A program made the position numbers and the translations under genes. Positions 35,120 through 44,666 of a stretch of DNA of 64,000 bases are shown here, piece after piece. The stretch spans positions 1 to 64,000 of the forward strand of contig CAVUSJ010000001.1 in assembly GCA_963744105.1 (NCBI GenBank), written 5' to 3'. The notes beneath the pieces were generated by a model. It searched no databases, had not been told where the DNA came from, and was given only the letters and a program-made list of their open reading frames with translations. Position 1 is the first letter of the stretch. Every line of letters begins with the position of its first letter. The DNA is from DASUPK01 sp963744105. GTDB taxonomy: Bacteria; Actinomycetota; Thermoleophilia; Solirubrobacterales; 70-9.

Positions 35120-36300
35120 ATCGCGCGGAGCAGCCCCGTGTCGATCTCGCCCAGCTCGGCGGCTCCGCAGAGCGCCATCGTCAGGTCGAGCTCGGCGAGC
35201 AATGAGCGAAGCACGATCTCGACGCCGTTCTGCCCGTCGAGCGCCAGCCCCCAGAGGTAGGGCCGGCCGACCAGAACGGCGTCGGCGCCGAGCGCGAGCG
35301 CCTTGAAGGCGTCCGCGCCCGAACGGATCCCGCTGTCGAGCAGCACCGCCATGCCCTCTCCGACGGCGTCCACGATCGGCGGGAGCGCGTCGAGCGAAGC
35401 GATCGCCCCGTCTATCTGCCGCCCCCCGTGATTCGAGACGACGATGCCGTCGATGCCGCGCTCTCGCGCCTCGCGCGCGTCCTCGGGGTGCAGGATCCCC
35501 TTGAGGACAATCGGCAGCGTCGTCTCTCCCCGCAGCCACTCGAGCCGCTCCCAGGTCAGGTTCGGGTTCGCGAAGACGCCGAGGAAATGTCCCACGGCGG
35601 CGCCCATGTCCTCGTCCGGCGCCTTCTCCAGTCCCGCCTGAAACACAGGGTCCGTGAGGTATTGGGCGATCCCGATCCCTTCGAGGAACGGCAGGTAGGC
35701 CTGCTGTAGATCGCGCGGCTTCCAGCCCGGCACGTAGTTGTCGACCGTGAGGACGAGGGCGGAGTACCCGGCCGCCTCGGCGCGCCGGACGAGGCTTGCG
35801 GCGATCTCGTCGTCGTTCGGCCAGTAGAGCTGAAACCAGCGCGGGCCGTCACCGTTCGCCTCTGCGATCTCCTCCATCGCCGTGGCGGAGGCCGTGCTGG
35901 TGATCAGGGGCAGCCCAAGCCCGGAGGCCGCCCGCGCCGACGCCAGCTCGCCCTTGTCGTGCAGCAGCGTCTGCACACCGATCGGCGCCAGCATCACCGG
36001 GGCGGGCATCCGCGTGCCGAGCAGCTCCAGGGAGAGGTCCCGCACGGAGAGATCCTGGCGAAGCACCCGGGGGACGATCCGCCAGCGCCTGAACGCCTCC
36101 AGGTTGGCGCGCATCGTGTCCTCGGAGCCCGCCCCGCCGAAGATGTAGGCGATGACCCGCTCGTCGAGAGACTCGCGCGCCTTCGCCTCGAGCTCGGACC
36201 AGGCCATCGGCAGCGTGGGCCGCTCGCCGGCGAGCATGCCCTTCGCATAGATCTCGCGGTAGTAGTCGCCGAACAGGGGGGACGGAGGCTCGGAGCTCAT
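35116..36300 (-). CDS. FMN-dependent alpha-hydroxy acid oxidase (lactate 2-monooxygenase-like)
   Basis: A 394-aa FMN enzyme of the 2-hydroxyacid oxidase family. The catalytic His and Arg lie in VVSNHGGRQIDGAIASLDALP, the FMN phosphate site in LDSGIRSGADAFKALALGADAVLVGRP, and the N-terminal YIFGGAGSEDTMRAN is family-typical. The WFQLYWPNDDE and DNYVPGWKPRDL segments favour the lactate 2-monooxygenase subgroup. The start overlaps the stop of the CoA-transferase gene by 4 bp. It is third in a leftward operon with a sulfatase and the CoA-transferase. Confidence 0.88.
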   Translation of the reverse strand: MSSEPPSPLFGDYYREIYAKGMLAGERPTLPMAWSELEAKARESLDERVIAYIFGGAGSEDTMRANLEAFRRWRIVPRVLRQDLSVRDLSLELLGTRMPAPVMLAPIGVQTLLHDKGELASARAASGLGLPLITSTASATAMEEIAEANGDGPRWFQLYWPNDDEIAASLVRRAEAAGYSALVLTVDNYVPGWKPRDLQQAYLPFLEGIGIAQYLTDPVFQAGLEKAPDEDMGAAVGHFLGVFANPNLTWERLEWLRGETTLPIVLKGILHPEDAREARERGIDGIVVSNHGGRQIDGAIASLDALPPIVDAVGEGMAVLLDSGIRSGADAFKALALGADAVLVGRPYLWGLALDGQNGVEIVLRSLLAELDLTMALCGAAELGEIDTGLLRAI

Positions 36301-37610
36301 TGGAAGGGAGCGTGTCCGTGCGAGGCCCGTTCGGCGGCCGCAAGCAGCTCGTCGCGATAGTCGGGATGGGCGACCGCGGCCAGGGCTTCGCCCCGCTGAT
36401 GGACGGTCTTGCCCTGCAGCTCGGCGGCGCCGTACTCGGTGATGATCACGTCCACCTGGTGGCGCGGGGTGGTGATCACGGCGCCGACGTCGAACCAGGG
36501 CACGATTCGCGAATAGCGCTTGTCCTCATGGGTGTAGGTCGACGAGAGGCAGAGCAGGGAGGTGGCCTGGAGGGAAAGGGCGGGACCAGAGACGAAGTCC
36601 TCGTGCCCGCCGATCCCCGAGAACTGGTTGGCGTTGATCGTGTCGGCGATCACCTGACCGTGGATGTCCACCGACAGCGCGCCGTTGATCGTCACCATCC
36701 TCCGGTTGCGGGCGATCACGTCGGGAGAGTTCACGATCGAAACTGGGAGGAAGGCGATGTCGGGGTTCTCGTCAAGCCATTCGTAGAGCTCCTGGGTGCC
36801 GCCGGCGAAGGTCGCAACTGAGACGCCGTCGAACTGGCCCTTCCGGTTGGTGATCTTTCCGGCCTCGTGGAGCTGCATGAGGCCGGTGGTGAACATCTCG
36901 GAGTGGGCACCGTAGTCGCCGCCGTCCCCCTCAGCGAGCAGTCCGGCGATCGTCGATGGGATTGCGCCGATGCCCGTCTGGAGGGTCGCTCCGTCCGGGA
37001 TGTAGCGGCGGGCGTGATCGGCGATGGCGCGCTCCGCGTCGCCGGGGGGCGGATCCTCGAGGGGGAGCGGCCCCTTGTCGCTCTCGATCAGGACGTCGAT
37101 CTGGTCGACGTGGAGGGCGTGCCTGTAGTCGGGCTCAAAGCCCGGCGTTCGCGGGAAGAGCTCTGAGACCTCGGCGATCAGTAACCGATCGGGGTCGCCG
37201 GCGATCCGCTGCATCTCGTCATAGGTGCTGCCGGCGTGCAGCGAGAGGCTGCACCAGCCGTCGGCATCCGGCGGGGCGGCGGCGGTCGCAAACACGCGTG
37301 GAGCCTGGTCCTCGAGGATCGGTTCAAAGCGGCGGAAGTCGGCCGCGGCGAAGCTGATGTTGGCCCCCTGGTCACGCAGGACCCGTTCGATCGGCCCGAA
37401 GAACCCAGACAGGTAGTGGACATTGGGATGGCTGAAGAGCGGCGTGAAGACGAAGAGCAGCGCGGTCCCGATGCGGAGCTCCTCCCAGTCGTCGCGCTCC
37501 CCCAGTGCTTCCAATAGCCCGGCGGGTTGGCCCGGCCCGAGGGGCATGGCGAACGTGTCCCTCGGTTCCAACAGGGCGGCAGCCTCGTCAACGCTCATCC
37601 TCCGCGCCAT
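36297..37610 (-). CDS. Acetyl-CoA hydrolase/CoA-transferase family protein
   Basis: A 437-aa enzyme of the 4-hydroxybutyrate CoA-transferase/acetyl-CoA hydrolase family. Visible conserved elements are YIPDGATLQTGIGAIPSTI, EMFTTGLMQLHEAGKITN, FAGGTQELYEWLDENP, NSPDVIARNRRMVTINGALSVD and FSGIGGHEDFVSGP. It moves CoA between short acyl groups. Together with the downstream 2-hydroxyacid oxidase it suggests breakdown of a short carboxylic acid. The acceptor is unknown. It lies 10 bp after the sulfatase gene. Confidence 0.88.
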   Translation of the reverse strand: MARRMSVDEAAALLEPRDTFAMPLGPGQPAGLLEALGERDDWEELRIGTALLFVFTPLFSHPNVHYLSGFFGPIERVLRDQGANISFAAADFRRFEPILEDQAPRVFATAAAPPDADGWCSLSLHAGSTYDEMQRIAGDPDRLLIAEVSELFPRTPGFEPDYRHALHVDQIDVLIESDKGPLPLEDPPPGDAERAIADHARRYIPDGATLQTGIGAIPSTIAGLLAEGDGGDYGAHSEMFTTGLMQLHEAGKITNRKGQFDGVSVATFAGGTQELYEWLDENPDIAFLPVSIVNSPDVIARNRRMVTINGALSVDIHGQVIADTINANQFSGIGGHEDFVSGPALSLQATSLLCLSSTYTHEDKRYSRIVPWFDVGAVITTPRHQVDVIITEYGAAELQGKTVHQRGEALAAVAHPDYRDELLAAAERASHGHAPFQ

Positions 37611-37620
37611 GGCGCGGACT

Positions 37621-39255
37621 CTATGGCGTGGAGGGCTTCTGCTTGCGCTTCTTCGGCTTCGCCAGGGGCTTCGGCGGCTTGCCGATCTGCTTCGTGCAGG
37701 GTGGCCCGCTGCAGTGGACGAGCTTGGCGAGCGCCTTCAGGAGGAACTTCTTGACCGGGGCGTAGCGCCCGTTCTTCCAGACCGAGTTCAGCATCAGCGG
37801 GTCAGTGGAGATGTCGTACATCTCGCGGCCACCGTCGGAGTATTTGGTGAGCAGGTAGCGGCCGGTGCGAATCGCCCGGTACCGCGGAGCGACGATCGCC
37901 CGGGAGAGCTGGGCGGTGTGGTCGAGGTCCGTGTTCTTGACGTAGGTGCTCAGCTTGTGCCCGCGCCCGCCTGACGCCGCCGCGGCGGTGCCCGTGCCGG
38001 GCTCGAAGGTCGTCCCCGGGGGACCCGTCTCGAAGAGGATCGGCCGCGTCGACTTCTGGGCCGGGTTCTGCGTCAGGGGAAGCATCGACTGCCCGTCCTG
38101 GGGAAGGCCGGGCTTCGCGCCGGTCATCTGCAGGATCGTCGAGGTGATGTCCCCGTTCCAGACAAGCGTCCTGGGCTGAGAGCCGGCCGGGACGCCGGGC
38201 CCGCGGATCAGGAGCGGCACCTGCGTCGACGGGTCGTAGGGCACGAACTTGCCCTGGTGCAGGCGGTGCTGGCCCTGCATGAAGCCCTGGTCCGAGGTGA
38301 AGATCAGATACGTGTTGCCGAGAGCGCCGTGCGACTGCAGGTCGTTGACGATCCTCTCGACCGCGTCGTCGACCGACAGCAGGGTCTCGAGGCGGTGCTG
38401 GTAGCGGGTCTGGATCTTCGCGATCAGGCCCGGGCCGAAGCGCTTGATCCGCTTGATCCAGGCCGGCTTGTCCTTGACGTTCTTCTCGTTGAAGCTCGGG
38501 TCGATCGGGAGGGGGGCCGTGGCGAAGGCGTTGGCGTACTTCGGCGCCGGCGTCGCCGGGTCATGCGGGGCGAAGAACTGGACCTGCATGTAGAGCGGGC
38601 TGTCCGGGAAGTTCGCCAGGTGGTTGTTGATGCGTTCCACGGCGAGGTCCGAGTAGACGTCGGTGGAGTAGTCGTCGGGGGTGTAGTCCGTGGGCACCCC
38701 GTTCTCGTCGAGCGTGAACCCGGTGTAGGAGGAGGGCGGCCCGATGAAGCCGTAGAACTCGCCCTTGGAGGCGGCGCCGGTGCCGCCCGCGAAGGGCCCC
38801 CAGCCAGGAGGAACGTAGGTGGGGCCGCCGACGCTCGGTTCCGCGAACCCGTTCGGCATCTTGCCGATGTGGATCGTGCGGTAGCCGTCGGCCTGGAGCC
38901 AGACCGGCAGGTCGTTCTTGTCGTTGAACGATTGGTATCCGCCCTGCGGCGGGGTGTTGCCGAGGACGCCGGTGTTGTGCGCGTACTCGCCGGTCTGCAC
39001 GGTGACGCGGGAGGGGCAGCAGAGCGGGTCCGAGGCGTAGGCGTGCAGGAAGGTGGCGCCCGCGTTACCGATCAGCGCCTGGGTCTTCGGCATCACGGCC
39101 ATGTCCCGGACGGTCTGGTCGTCCGTGGTGAACATGATCACGTTGGGCCTGCCGCTCGCCGCGCGCGACGTCTCGCCCCGCGCGAGCAGGACGAGCGTGC
39201 AGAGGCAGGCGACTGCGGCGATCAGCAATCCGGCCCTGGCCATCCGGGTAGGCAT
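37621..39255 (-). CDS. Secreted sulfatase 2
   Basis: A 544-aa sulfatase. ATG 39255 gives a signal peptide (hydrophobic core about 8-25). The long open frame upstream of it is antisense noise. The active site is DPLCCPSRVTVQTG with the C-x-P-S-R formylglycine motif. FTTDDQ, HNTGV and FTSDQGFM complete the metal site. The C-terminus is rich in Lys and Pro, like sulfatase 1 at 6.4-8.1 kb, with which it shares domain order and a C-x4-C pair just before the tail. It is the first gene of the operon with CoA-transferase and oxidase. Confidence 0.9.
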   Translation of the reverse strand: MPTRMARAGLLIAAVACLCTLVLLARGETSRAASGRPNVIMFTTDDQTVRDMAVMPKTQALIGNAGATFLHAYASDPLCCPSRVTVQTGEYAHNTGVLGNTPPQGGYQSFNDKNDLPVWLQADGYRTIHIGKMPNGFAEPSVGGPTYVPPGWGPFAGGTGAASKGEFYGFIGPPSSYTGFTLDENGVPTDYTPDDYSTDVYSDLAVERINNHLANFPDSPLYMQVQFFAPHDPATPAPKYANAFATAPLPIDPSFNEKNVKDKPAWIKRIKRFGPGLIAKIQTRYQHRLETLLSVDDAVERIVNDLQSHGALGNTYLIFTSDQGFMQGQHRLHQGKFVPYDPSTQVPLLIRGPGVPAGSQPRTLVWNGDITSTILQMTGAKPGLPQDGQSMLPLTQNPAQKSTRPILFETGPPGTTFEPGTGTAAAASGGRGHKLSTYVKNTDLDHTAQLSRAIVAPRYRAIRTGRYLLTKYSDGGREMYDISTDPLMLNSVWKNGRYAPVKKFLLKALAKLVHCSGPPCTKQIGKPPKPLAKPKKRKQKPSTP

Positions 39256-39332
39256 CAACCGAACATAACGGGGGCGGCCGCGCGAAGTTGCGGCCCTGGC
39301 GGCGGAGGGTGCCGGGTCCGTAACCTGCGGGC

Positions 39333-39617
39333 ATGGCGGCCGCCGGCAAGCTGCGCGAGGAGATCGGGGCAAGGCTGCTCGCTGGGCGCGAGCCGCTCGC
39401 GGAGGAGATGACCGACCGAATCCGCTCGGAGGTGAGCGAGTTCGAGGGATTCGAGGCGCCGGAGCTCTGGGAGGCGCTCCGCGACTCCTGCCTCGCCAAC
39501 CTGGAGATGGGCCTTGGGCAGCTGACTCGCGGGCGCGCCTCGGCCGGCCGGTGGCCGCGCGACGCGCGGAGCTGGAGATGGCCCTGCGTTTGGCGGCTTT
39601 GTGGGATTCGCACAAAG
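39333..39617 (+). pseudogene. Truncated PucR-like regulator N-terminus
   Basis: An ATG at 39333 opens a frame whose first 68 codons look like the helical N-terminal domain of PucR/CdaR-type regulators (KLREEIGARLLAGREPLAEEM, ELWEALRDSCLANLEMGL). Near 39580 the similarity continues only after a one-base shift (DAR then LEMALRLAALWDS) and then ends at a stop. The rest of the regulator is missing. It is a remnant upstream of the acetone carboxylase genes. Confidence 0.45.
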
Positions 39618-39682
39618 ACCGTTCCTGACTTTCGCGGAATTGCCGATGCGCCTCGGGGCGGCGGGGATAGATTCCGCGCGAG

Positions 39683-41839
39683 GTGACGACGACGGAGCAC
39701 AACCCGCGGGTGCTGGCGATCGACGCCGGGGGCACGATGACGGACACGTTCATCGTCGACGACGCTGGTTCGTTCGTGGTCGGCAAGGCCCAGACCACCC
39801 CGGAGGACGAGTCGGAGGGCTTCATGAACTCTGCCGTGGACGCGCTCGAGCAGTGGGACGGCACGCCCCAGGAGGCGTTCCCCCTGGTCGCCTCCGGGAT
39901 CTTCAGCGGGACCGCGATGCTCAACAGGCTGTTGTCGCGGACCGGCCTCGAGATCGGAGCGATAGTGACGGCCGGGCAGGAGGACTACCTGCGGATCGAG
40001 CGCGGGATCCAGACCTATCTCGGCTACTCCTACTCGGACCGCCTGCACCTCGCGACCCACCACCACAACCCGCCCCTGGTGCCGCGCGAGCGCGTGCAGG
40101 GAGTCCGGGGAAGAATCGACGTCTTCGGCGATGAGGTCCTGCCGCTCCGCGAGCAGGACGCCCGCGAGGCCGCCGCGGCGCTGCTCGACGCCGGCGTCCG
40201 GGGAATCTGCGTCTCCCTGCTCTTCAGCTACCGCAGCGCCGCGCACGAGCTCCGGGTCAAGGAAATCATCGAGGAGGTGAAGGCCGAGCGCGGGGTGGAC
40301 GGCGAGGTCCCGGTCTTCCTGTCCTCGGAGCTCTACCCGATGCGCCGAGACCTGCCGCGGCTGAACACGACCCTGATCGAGGCCTATGCCGCCGAGCCCT
40401 CGCGGACCACGCTGCGCGCGGTGCGTGACCGCACCAAGGAGGCCGGCGCCGCCTTCGAGCTGCGGGTGATGGCCTCGCACGGCGGCACGATCTCGATCGA
40501 GGCGAAGGAGCTGGCCCGCACCCTGGTCTCCGGGCCGATCGGAGGCGTGGTCGGAGGCCAGGCGCTGGCCGAGAAGATGGAGCTGCCGAACGTGCTCTGC
40601 ACCGACATCGGCGGTACCTCCTTCGACATCGCGATGATCACCGACGGCCGCTACGAGGTGACCCAGACGCCGGACATCGCTCGCTTCGTGCTGGCGATGC
40701 CCCTGGTGAAGATCGACTCGATCGGGTCGGGCACGGGCTCGTTCGTGCGGGTCAACCCGAACTCGAACCGACCAGAGCTCGGCCCCGATTCGGCCGGTTC
40801 GGCGATCGGGGTGTGCTGGCCGGAGGGCGGGCTCGACACGGTGTCGGTCACCGACCTCAACCTCGTGCTCGGACGGATCAACCCCGACTATTTCCTCGGC
40901 GGAGACGTGAAGCTCGACGAAGAGCGGGCGCGCGCCGAGGTCGAGAGGCAGGTGGCCGCGCCCCTCGGGCTTGGCTTGGAGGATGCCGCCGCCGGGGTGC
41001 TTGAGCTGTTCGAGCAGACGCTGAAGAACGAGGCGGTCGGCAGGATCCTGGGCAAGGGCTACTCGCCCGCCGACTACGCGCTGCTCTGCTACGGCGGCGG
41101 CGGGCCGCTCCACGTCGCGGGCTACACCGAAGGCGTGCCGTATCGCGATGTGCTCGTGCCGGCCTGGGCCGCGGGTTTCTCGGCCTACGGCTGCGCCTGC
41201 GCGCCGTACGAGTACCGCTACGACCAGACGATCGACATGCCGATCGGCGCGGCGGGCATCGGGGCCGACGAGGGATCGAAGACGGGCATCGGCATGATGG
41301 TCACGGGCGCCTGGGTCGGCCTGCAGGAGAAGGTCGTCGAGGAGTTCGCGAAGTCCGGGATCGACCGCGAGGCGATCGAGTTCACCCACTCGGTCCGCAT
41401 GCAGTACTACGGGCAGCTCAACGACATCGAGATCGTCTCGCCGCACATGAAGCTGGAGGAGGGGGCGCATGTCGACGACCTGGTCGCGGTCTTCGAGGAC
41501 GCCTACGGCAAGGTCTTCGCGCGCTCGGCGCGCTCGCCCGAGCTCGGCTACCTGATCACCCACGCGATCGTCCAGGGATCGGTCCCGGTGGAGAGGCCGG
41601 TGCTGCCGGATTGGGAGGAGGTCTCGGGGAATGCGCCAGTGAAGGACACCCGTGAGGCGCACTGGGGTGATGGCTTCGTCCCGACCACGATCTACGAGCT
41701 CACCGACGTCAAGCCCGGCCATGAGATCGCGGGGCCGGCGATCGTCGAGTCGGTGGCGACCACACTGGCGCTGCCCCCCGGCCGCACCGCGCGGCTCGAC
41801 CGCCACCAGATCTTCCATCTCTCAACCGAAGGGGCCTAG
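39683..41839 (+). CDS. acxA: Acetone carboxylase beta subunit (hydantoinase A/oxoprolinase family)
   Basis: A 718-aa protein with a GTG start. The N-terminal ATPase fold begins VLAIDAGGTMTDTFIVDD, and later motifs HGGTISIEAKELARTLVSGPIGGV, CTDIGGTSFDIAMI and YSPADYALLCYGGGGPLHVAGYTEG match acetone carboxylase beta subunits closely, including SGTAMLNRLLSRTG. The complex carboxylates acetone to acetoacetate with ATP. It is followed 2 bp later by the alpha/gamma fusion gene. The acetone assignment rests on overall likeness to Xanthobacter-type AcxA. A related ketone is possible. Confidence 0.88.
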   Translation: MTTTEHNPRVLAIDAGGTMTDTFIVDDAGSFVVGKAQTTPEDESEGFMNSAVDALEQWDGTPQEAFPLVASGIFSGTAMLNRLLSRTGLEIGAIVTAGQEDYLRIERGIQTYLGYSYSDRLHLATHHHNPPLVPRERVQGVRGRIDVFGDEVLPLREQDAREAAAALLDAGVRGICVSLLFSYRSAAHELRVKEIIEEVKAERGVDGEVPVFLSSELYPMRRDLPRLNTTLIEAYAAEPSRTTLRAVRDRTKEAGAAFELRVMASHGGTISIEAKELARTLVSGPIGGVVGGQALAEKMELPNVLCTDIGGTSFDIAMITDGRYEVTQTPDIARFVLAMPLVKIDSIGSGTGSFVRVNPNSNRPELGPDSAGSAIGVCWPEGGLDTVSVTDLNLVLGRINPDYFLGGDVKLDEERARAEVERQVAAPLGLGLEDAAAGVLELFEQTLKNEAVGRILGKGYSPADYALLCYGGGGPLHVAGYTEGVPYRDVLVPAWAAGFSAYGCACAPYEYRYDQTIDMPIGAAGIGADEGSKTGIGMMVTGAWVGLQEKVVEEFAKSGIDREAIEFTHSVRMQYYGQLNDIEIVSPHMKLEEGAHVDDLVAVFEDAYGKVFARSARSPELGYLITHAIVQGSVPVERPVLPDWEEVSGNAPVKDTREAHWGDGFVPTTIYELTDVKPGHEIAGPAIVESVATTLALPPGRTARLDRHQIFHLSTEGA

Positions 41840-41841
41840 GA

Positions 41842-44649
41842 ATGGCACTCGTGGACGCGACCAAGCAGCTCGAGCCCGACGCGAAGCCGATCGGAAGACA
41901 GGGCAAGCGGCTGGTCGAGGTGCTCGCCGAATCCGAGCGGCTCTTCTCGGAGACCGGCTGCTACGCCGGGCTGAGCGGAGACCTCGAGTTCAAGGACTCG
42001 GACCCGATCGGCTACGAGAAGCTCTTCGCCCGGCTGCGCGGGGGCCTGGTCTCCGCGCGCGAGACCGCGCTCAACATCTCGGCGAGCCCGATCGTTCGCG
42101 AGCTCGGTGAGCTCTGCTTCGCGCTCTACACGCCGGAGGGGGACTCGGTCGCCCTCTCCACGGGGATCATCGTCCATGTCCACACCATGTCGGACGCGAT
42201 CAAGTACATGGTCCGCTCCGACTACGAGGCGAATCCGGGGATCCGGCCGGGGGACATCTTCGCCAACAACGACCCGACGATCGGCGACGTCCACAACGCG
42301 GACGTCCAGACCTTCGTGCCGATCTTCTGGGAGGACGAGCTGATCGCCTGGGCCGGCGGCGTCACCCACGTGCTCGACATTGGCGCCTCGACCCCGGGCG
42401 GCGTACCGGTCGGGCCGACCAACCGACTGGACGACGGGATCGACCTGCCCTGCATGAAGATCGGCGAGGGCGACGAGCTCGCCCAGTGGCACCTGACCCG
42501 GTGCATGAAGCAGACCAGGGCGCCCATGTACTACCTGCTCGACGAGCGCACTCGGCTGGCCGGCTGCCACATGATCCGGGACGCGGTGGAGCGGCTGATC
42601 CTGGAGGAGGGGGTCGACCGCTTCAACCAGTTCAGCCGCGAGGTGATCGAGGAGGGGCGCCGCTCGTTCAAATCGCGGATCTCGGAGATGACCGTTCCCG
42701 GCCGGTACCGCTCCGCCGCCAACTTCGATCTCACCTTCGCGGACAAGGAGACCCTTCCGGCGAGAGCGAGGCGCGACTTCGTCATGCACGCCCCGTTCGA
42801 GGTGCGGATCGGCGGCGACGGCGACTATGCGCTCGACCTCGAGGGCTCCTCGGCGTGGGGCTGGCATTCGATGAACTGCACGCCGTCGGGCATGCAGGGA
42901 GCAATTTGGGTGATGTTCACCCAGACCCTGATCTGCAACGACAAGGTGAACGACGGCGCCTACCTCGCGATCGAGACCAACTTCCCGGAGGGAACGATCG
43001 CGAACCTCGGCGATGCTGAGGGCTCCACCGGGATCGCCTGGGCGTTCCTGCAGCCGGCCTTCCTGGGGTTCGCGCGGACGCTCGCCCGGGGGCTCCAGGC
43101 GCGCGGCTTCATCGAGGAGGTGACCGCCCCCTACTCGGTCTCGGGCAACGTCATTCAGGGCGGTGGGATCGACCAGTATGGGAACTCATCGGCGATCATG
43201 AACTTCGAGATCGCGGCGCAGGGGATGGGGGCGAAGTACGTCCTCGACGGCACCGATACCTGCGCCGCGATGTTCAACCCCGAGGGGGACGCGGGCGACG
43301 TCGAGATGTGGGAGCTGATCTGCCCGATGATCTACCTGTCGCGGAGGATCAAGGCGAACTCCGGTGGCCCCGGCCGCCACAGGGGCGGCTCCAGCTTCGA
43401 GTCGCTGCTGATGGTCTCGAAGACCCCCTTCTGGGAGCTCCAGAACCTCGGGGCCACGAGGATGCTGACCGCGGGGATCTTCGGCGGCTACCCGGGGTCC
43501 GCCGGGTACATCCACAACATCAAGCGGAACAACCTGAGAGAGCTGGCCGAGGCCGGGGAGCCCTATCCGGTGGCAGACGGCGACTTCGAGAACCCGGCAC
43601 TGATGGCCATCGAGGGCGAGCGGACCTACAAGCAGGACAACATGACGACGCTCGAGCCCTTCGGCGACGGCGACCTCTATCTGTCCGTGATGAAGGGCGC
43701 CCCCGGGCTGGGGGACGCCCTGCTCCGCCCCCCGGCCGACGTCGCCCGGGACGTCGCCGAGGGACACCTGCTGCCCCGCTTCGCGGACTCGGTCTACGGC
43801 GTCGCGATCGACGACGAAGGAGCGGCCGACGAAGCCGCCACCGAGAAGCGGCGCAAGCGCTTCCGGGTCGAGCGCCTCGAGCGGTCGGTGCCGGTCCGGG
43901 ACTGGTGGGCCGAGCAGCGCGAGCGGGTGATCAGGCAGGACATGATCGAGCCGGTCCGGACCGGCCTCGCCGAGTCGATGAAGCTCTCCGGCCGCTGGGC
44001 CGCGGAGTTCCGCGGCTTCTGGGACCTCGACTCGGATTTCGAGATCGAAGCGCCGACCCCGACCGTCGAGGTGCAGACCGCGCCCGCCGGGAAGATCACG
44101 CCTGAGGAGTCAGCGGATGCCTATCTGGCCGGTTCGCGCGTGGCCGAGGTCGAGGCGCCGAGAGCCGCGGGGAAGCCGCTGGAACGCGACACGCTGGAGG
44201 CGATGCTCGAGGAGCGGCTCTCGCGCAGGGAGATCAAGGACATCCAGTCCGGCTACAAGGACCCCGACCGGTTCGAGAAGTGGCTCTCGGTGCTCCAGGG
44301 GAAGGTTCCATATGACGAGCCGATCGTGTTGCCGATGGGTGAGGGGCTGAATGCCGTGAGGACGGCCGACGGCCTGATGATCCGATGCGACTGCGGGCAT
44401 GACTTCTGCCCGCCCAACCGCAACTGGAAGATGGACGCGGCGATCTTCGTGCGCGACGACGAGGAGACGATGGGTGAGATCTACCCGGGGTTCGCGGGCG
44501 GCGACCCCGACTGGGTCGAGGTCCGCGAGTTCTATTGCCCGTCGTGCGCGCGGCTGCTCGAGGTCGATGCGACCACCCCCGGCTACCCGGTGGTCCACGA
44601 CTTCCTGCCGGACATCGAGGGTTTCTACCGGGGCTGGCTGGGCCACTAG
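41842..44649 (+). CDS. acxBC: Acetone carboxylase alpha-gamma fusion subunit
   Basis: A 935-aa protein. Residues 1 to about 750 are a hydantoinase B-type alpha subunit (GELCFALYTPEGDSVALSTGII, DIFANNDPTIGDVHNADVQT, IFWEDELIAWAGGVTHV, GGIDQYGNSS, NSGGPGRHRGGSSFESL). Residues from about 790 onward are a complete zinc-binding gamma subunit (SGYKDPDRFEKWL, IRCDCGHDFCPPNRNWK, REFYCPSCARLLEVDATTPGYPVVHDFLPDIEGFY). In Xanthobacter these are separate proteins (AcxB about 770 aa and AcxC about 170 aa). The linker (about 740-790) is Ala/Glu-rich. The reading frame is uninterrupted. It acts with AcxA. Confidence 0.88.
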   Translation: MALVDATKQLEPDAKPIGRQGKRLVEVLAESERLFSETGCYAGLSGDLEFKDSDPIGYEKLFARLRGGLVSARETALNISASPIVRELGELCFALYTPEGDSVALSTGIIVHVHTMSDAIKYMVRSDYEANPGIRPGDIFANNDPTIGDVHNADVQTFVPIFWEDELIAWAGGVTHVLDIGASTPGGVPVGPTNRLDDGIDLPCMKIGEGDELAQWHLTRCMKQTRAPMYYLLDERTRLAGCHMIRDAVERLILEEGVDRFNQFSREVIEEGRRSFKSRISEMTVPGRYRSAANFDLTFADKETLPARARRDFVMHAPFEVRIGGDGDYALDLEGSSAWGWHSMNCTPSGMQGAIWVMFTQTLICNDKVNDGAYLAIETNFPEGTIANLGDAEGSTGIAWAFLQPAFLGFARTLARGLQARGFIEEVTAPYSVSGNVIQGGGIDQYGNSSAIMNFEIAAQGMGAKYVLDGTDTCAAMFNPEGDAGDVEMWELICPMIYLSRRIKANSGGPGRHRGGSSFESLLMVSKTPFWELQNLGATRMLTAGIFGGYPGSAGYIHNIKRNNLRELAEAGEPYPVADGDFENPALMAIEGERTYKQDNMTTLEPFGDGDLYLSVMKGAPGLGDALLRPPADVARDVAEGHLLPRFADSVYGVAIDDEGAADEAATEKRRKRFRVERLERSVPVRDWWAEQRERVIRQDMIEPVRTGLAESMKLSGRWAAEFRGFWDLDSDFEIEAPTPTVEVQTAPAGKITPEESADAYLAGSRVAEVEAPRAAGKPLERDTLEAMLEERLSRREIKDIQSGYKDPDRFEKWLSVLQGKVPYDEPIVLPMGEGLNAVRTADGLMIRCDCGHDFCPPNRNWKMDAAIFVRDDEETMGEIYPGFAGGDPDWVEVREFYCPSCARLLEVDATTPGYPVVHDFLPDIEGFYRGWLGH

Positions 44650-44666
44650 GGTTCGGCGAGGGGACC

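Noticed and set aside
39560..39682. Sigma-54 promoter for the acetone carboxylase operon, as in some proteobacteria
   Set aside because: No TGGCAC-N5-TTGCA pattern is seen, and sigma-54 is not expected in actinobacteria.
39065..41818. 917-codon antisense frame opposite the acetone carboxylase beta gene
   Set aside because: It is a stop-free shadow caused by high GC. Its product has no domain pattern, and the sense strand carries clear AcxA motifs.
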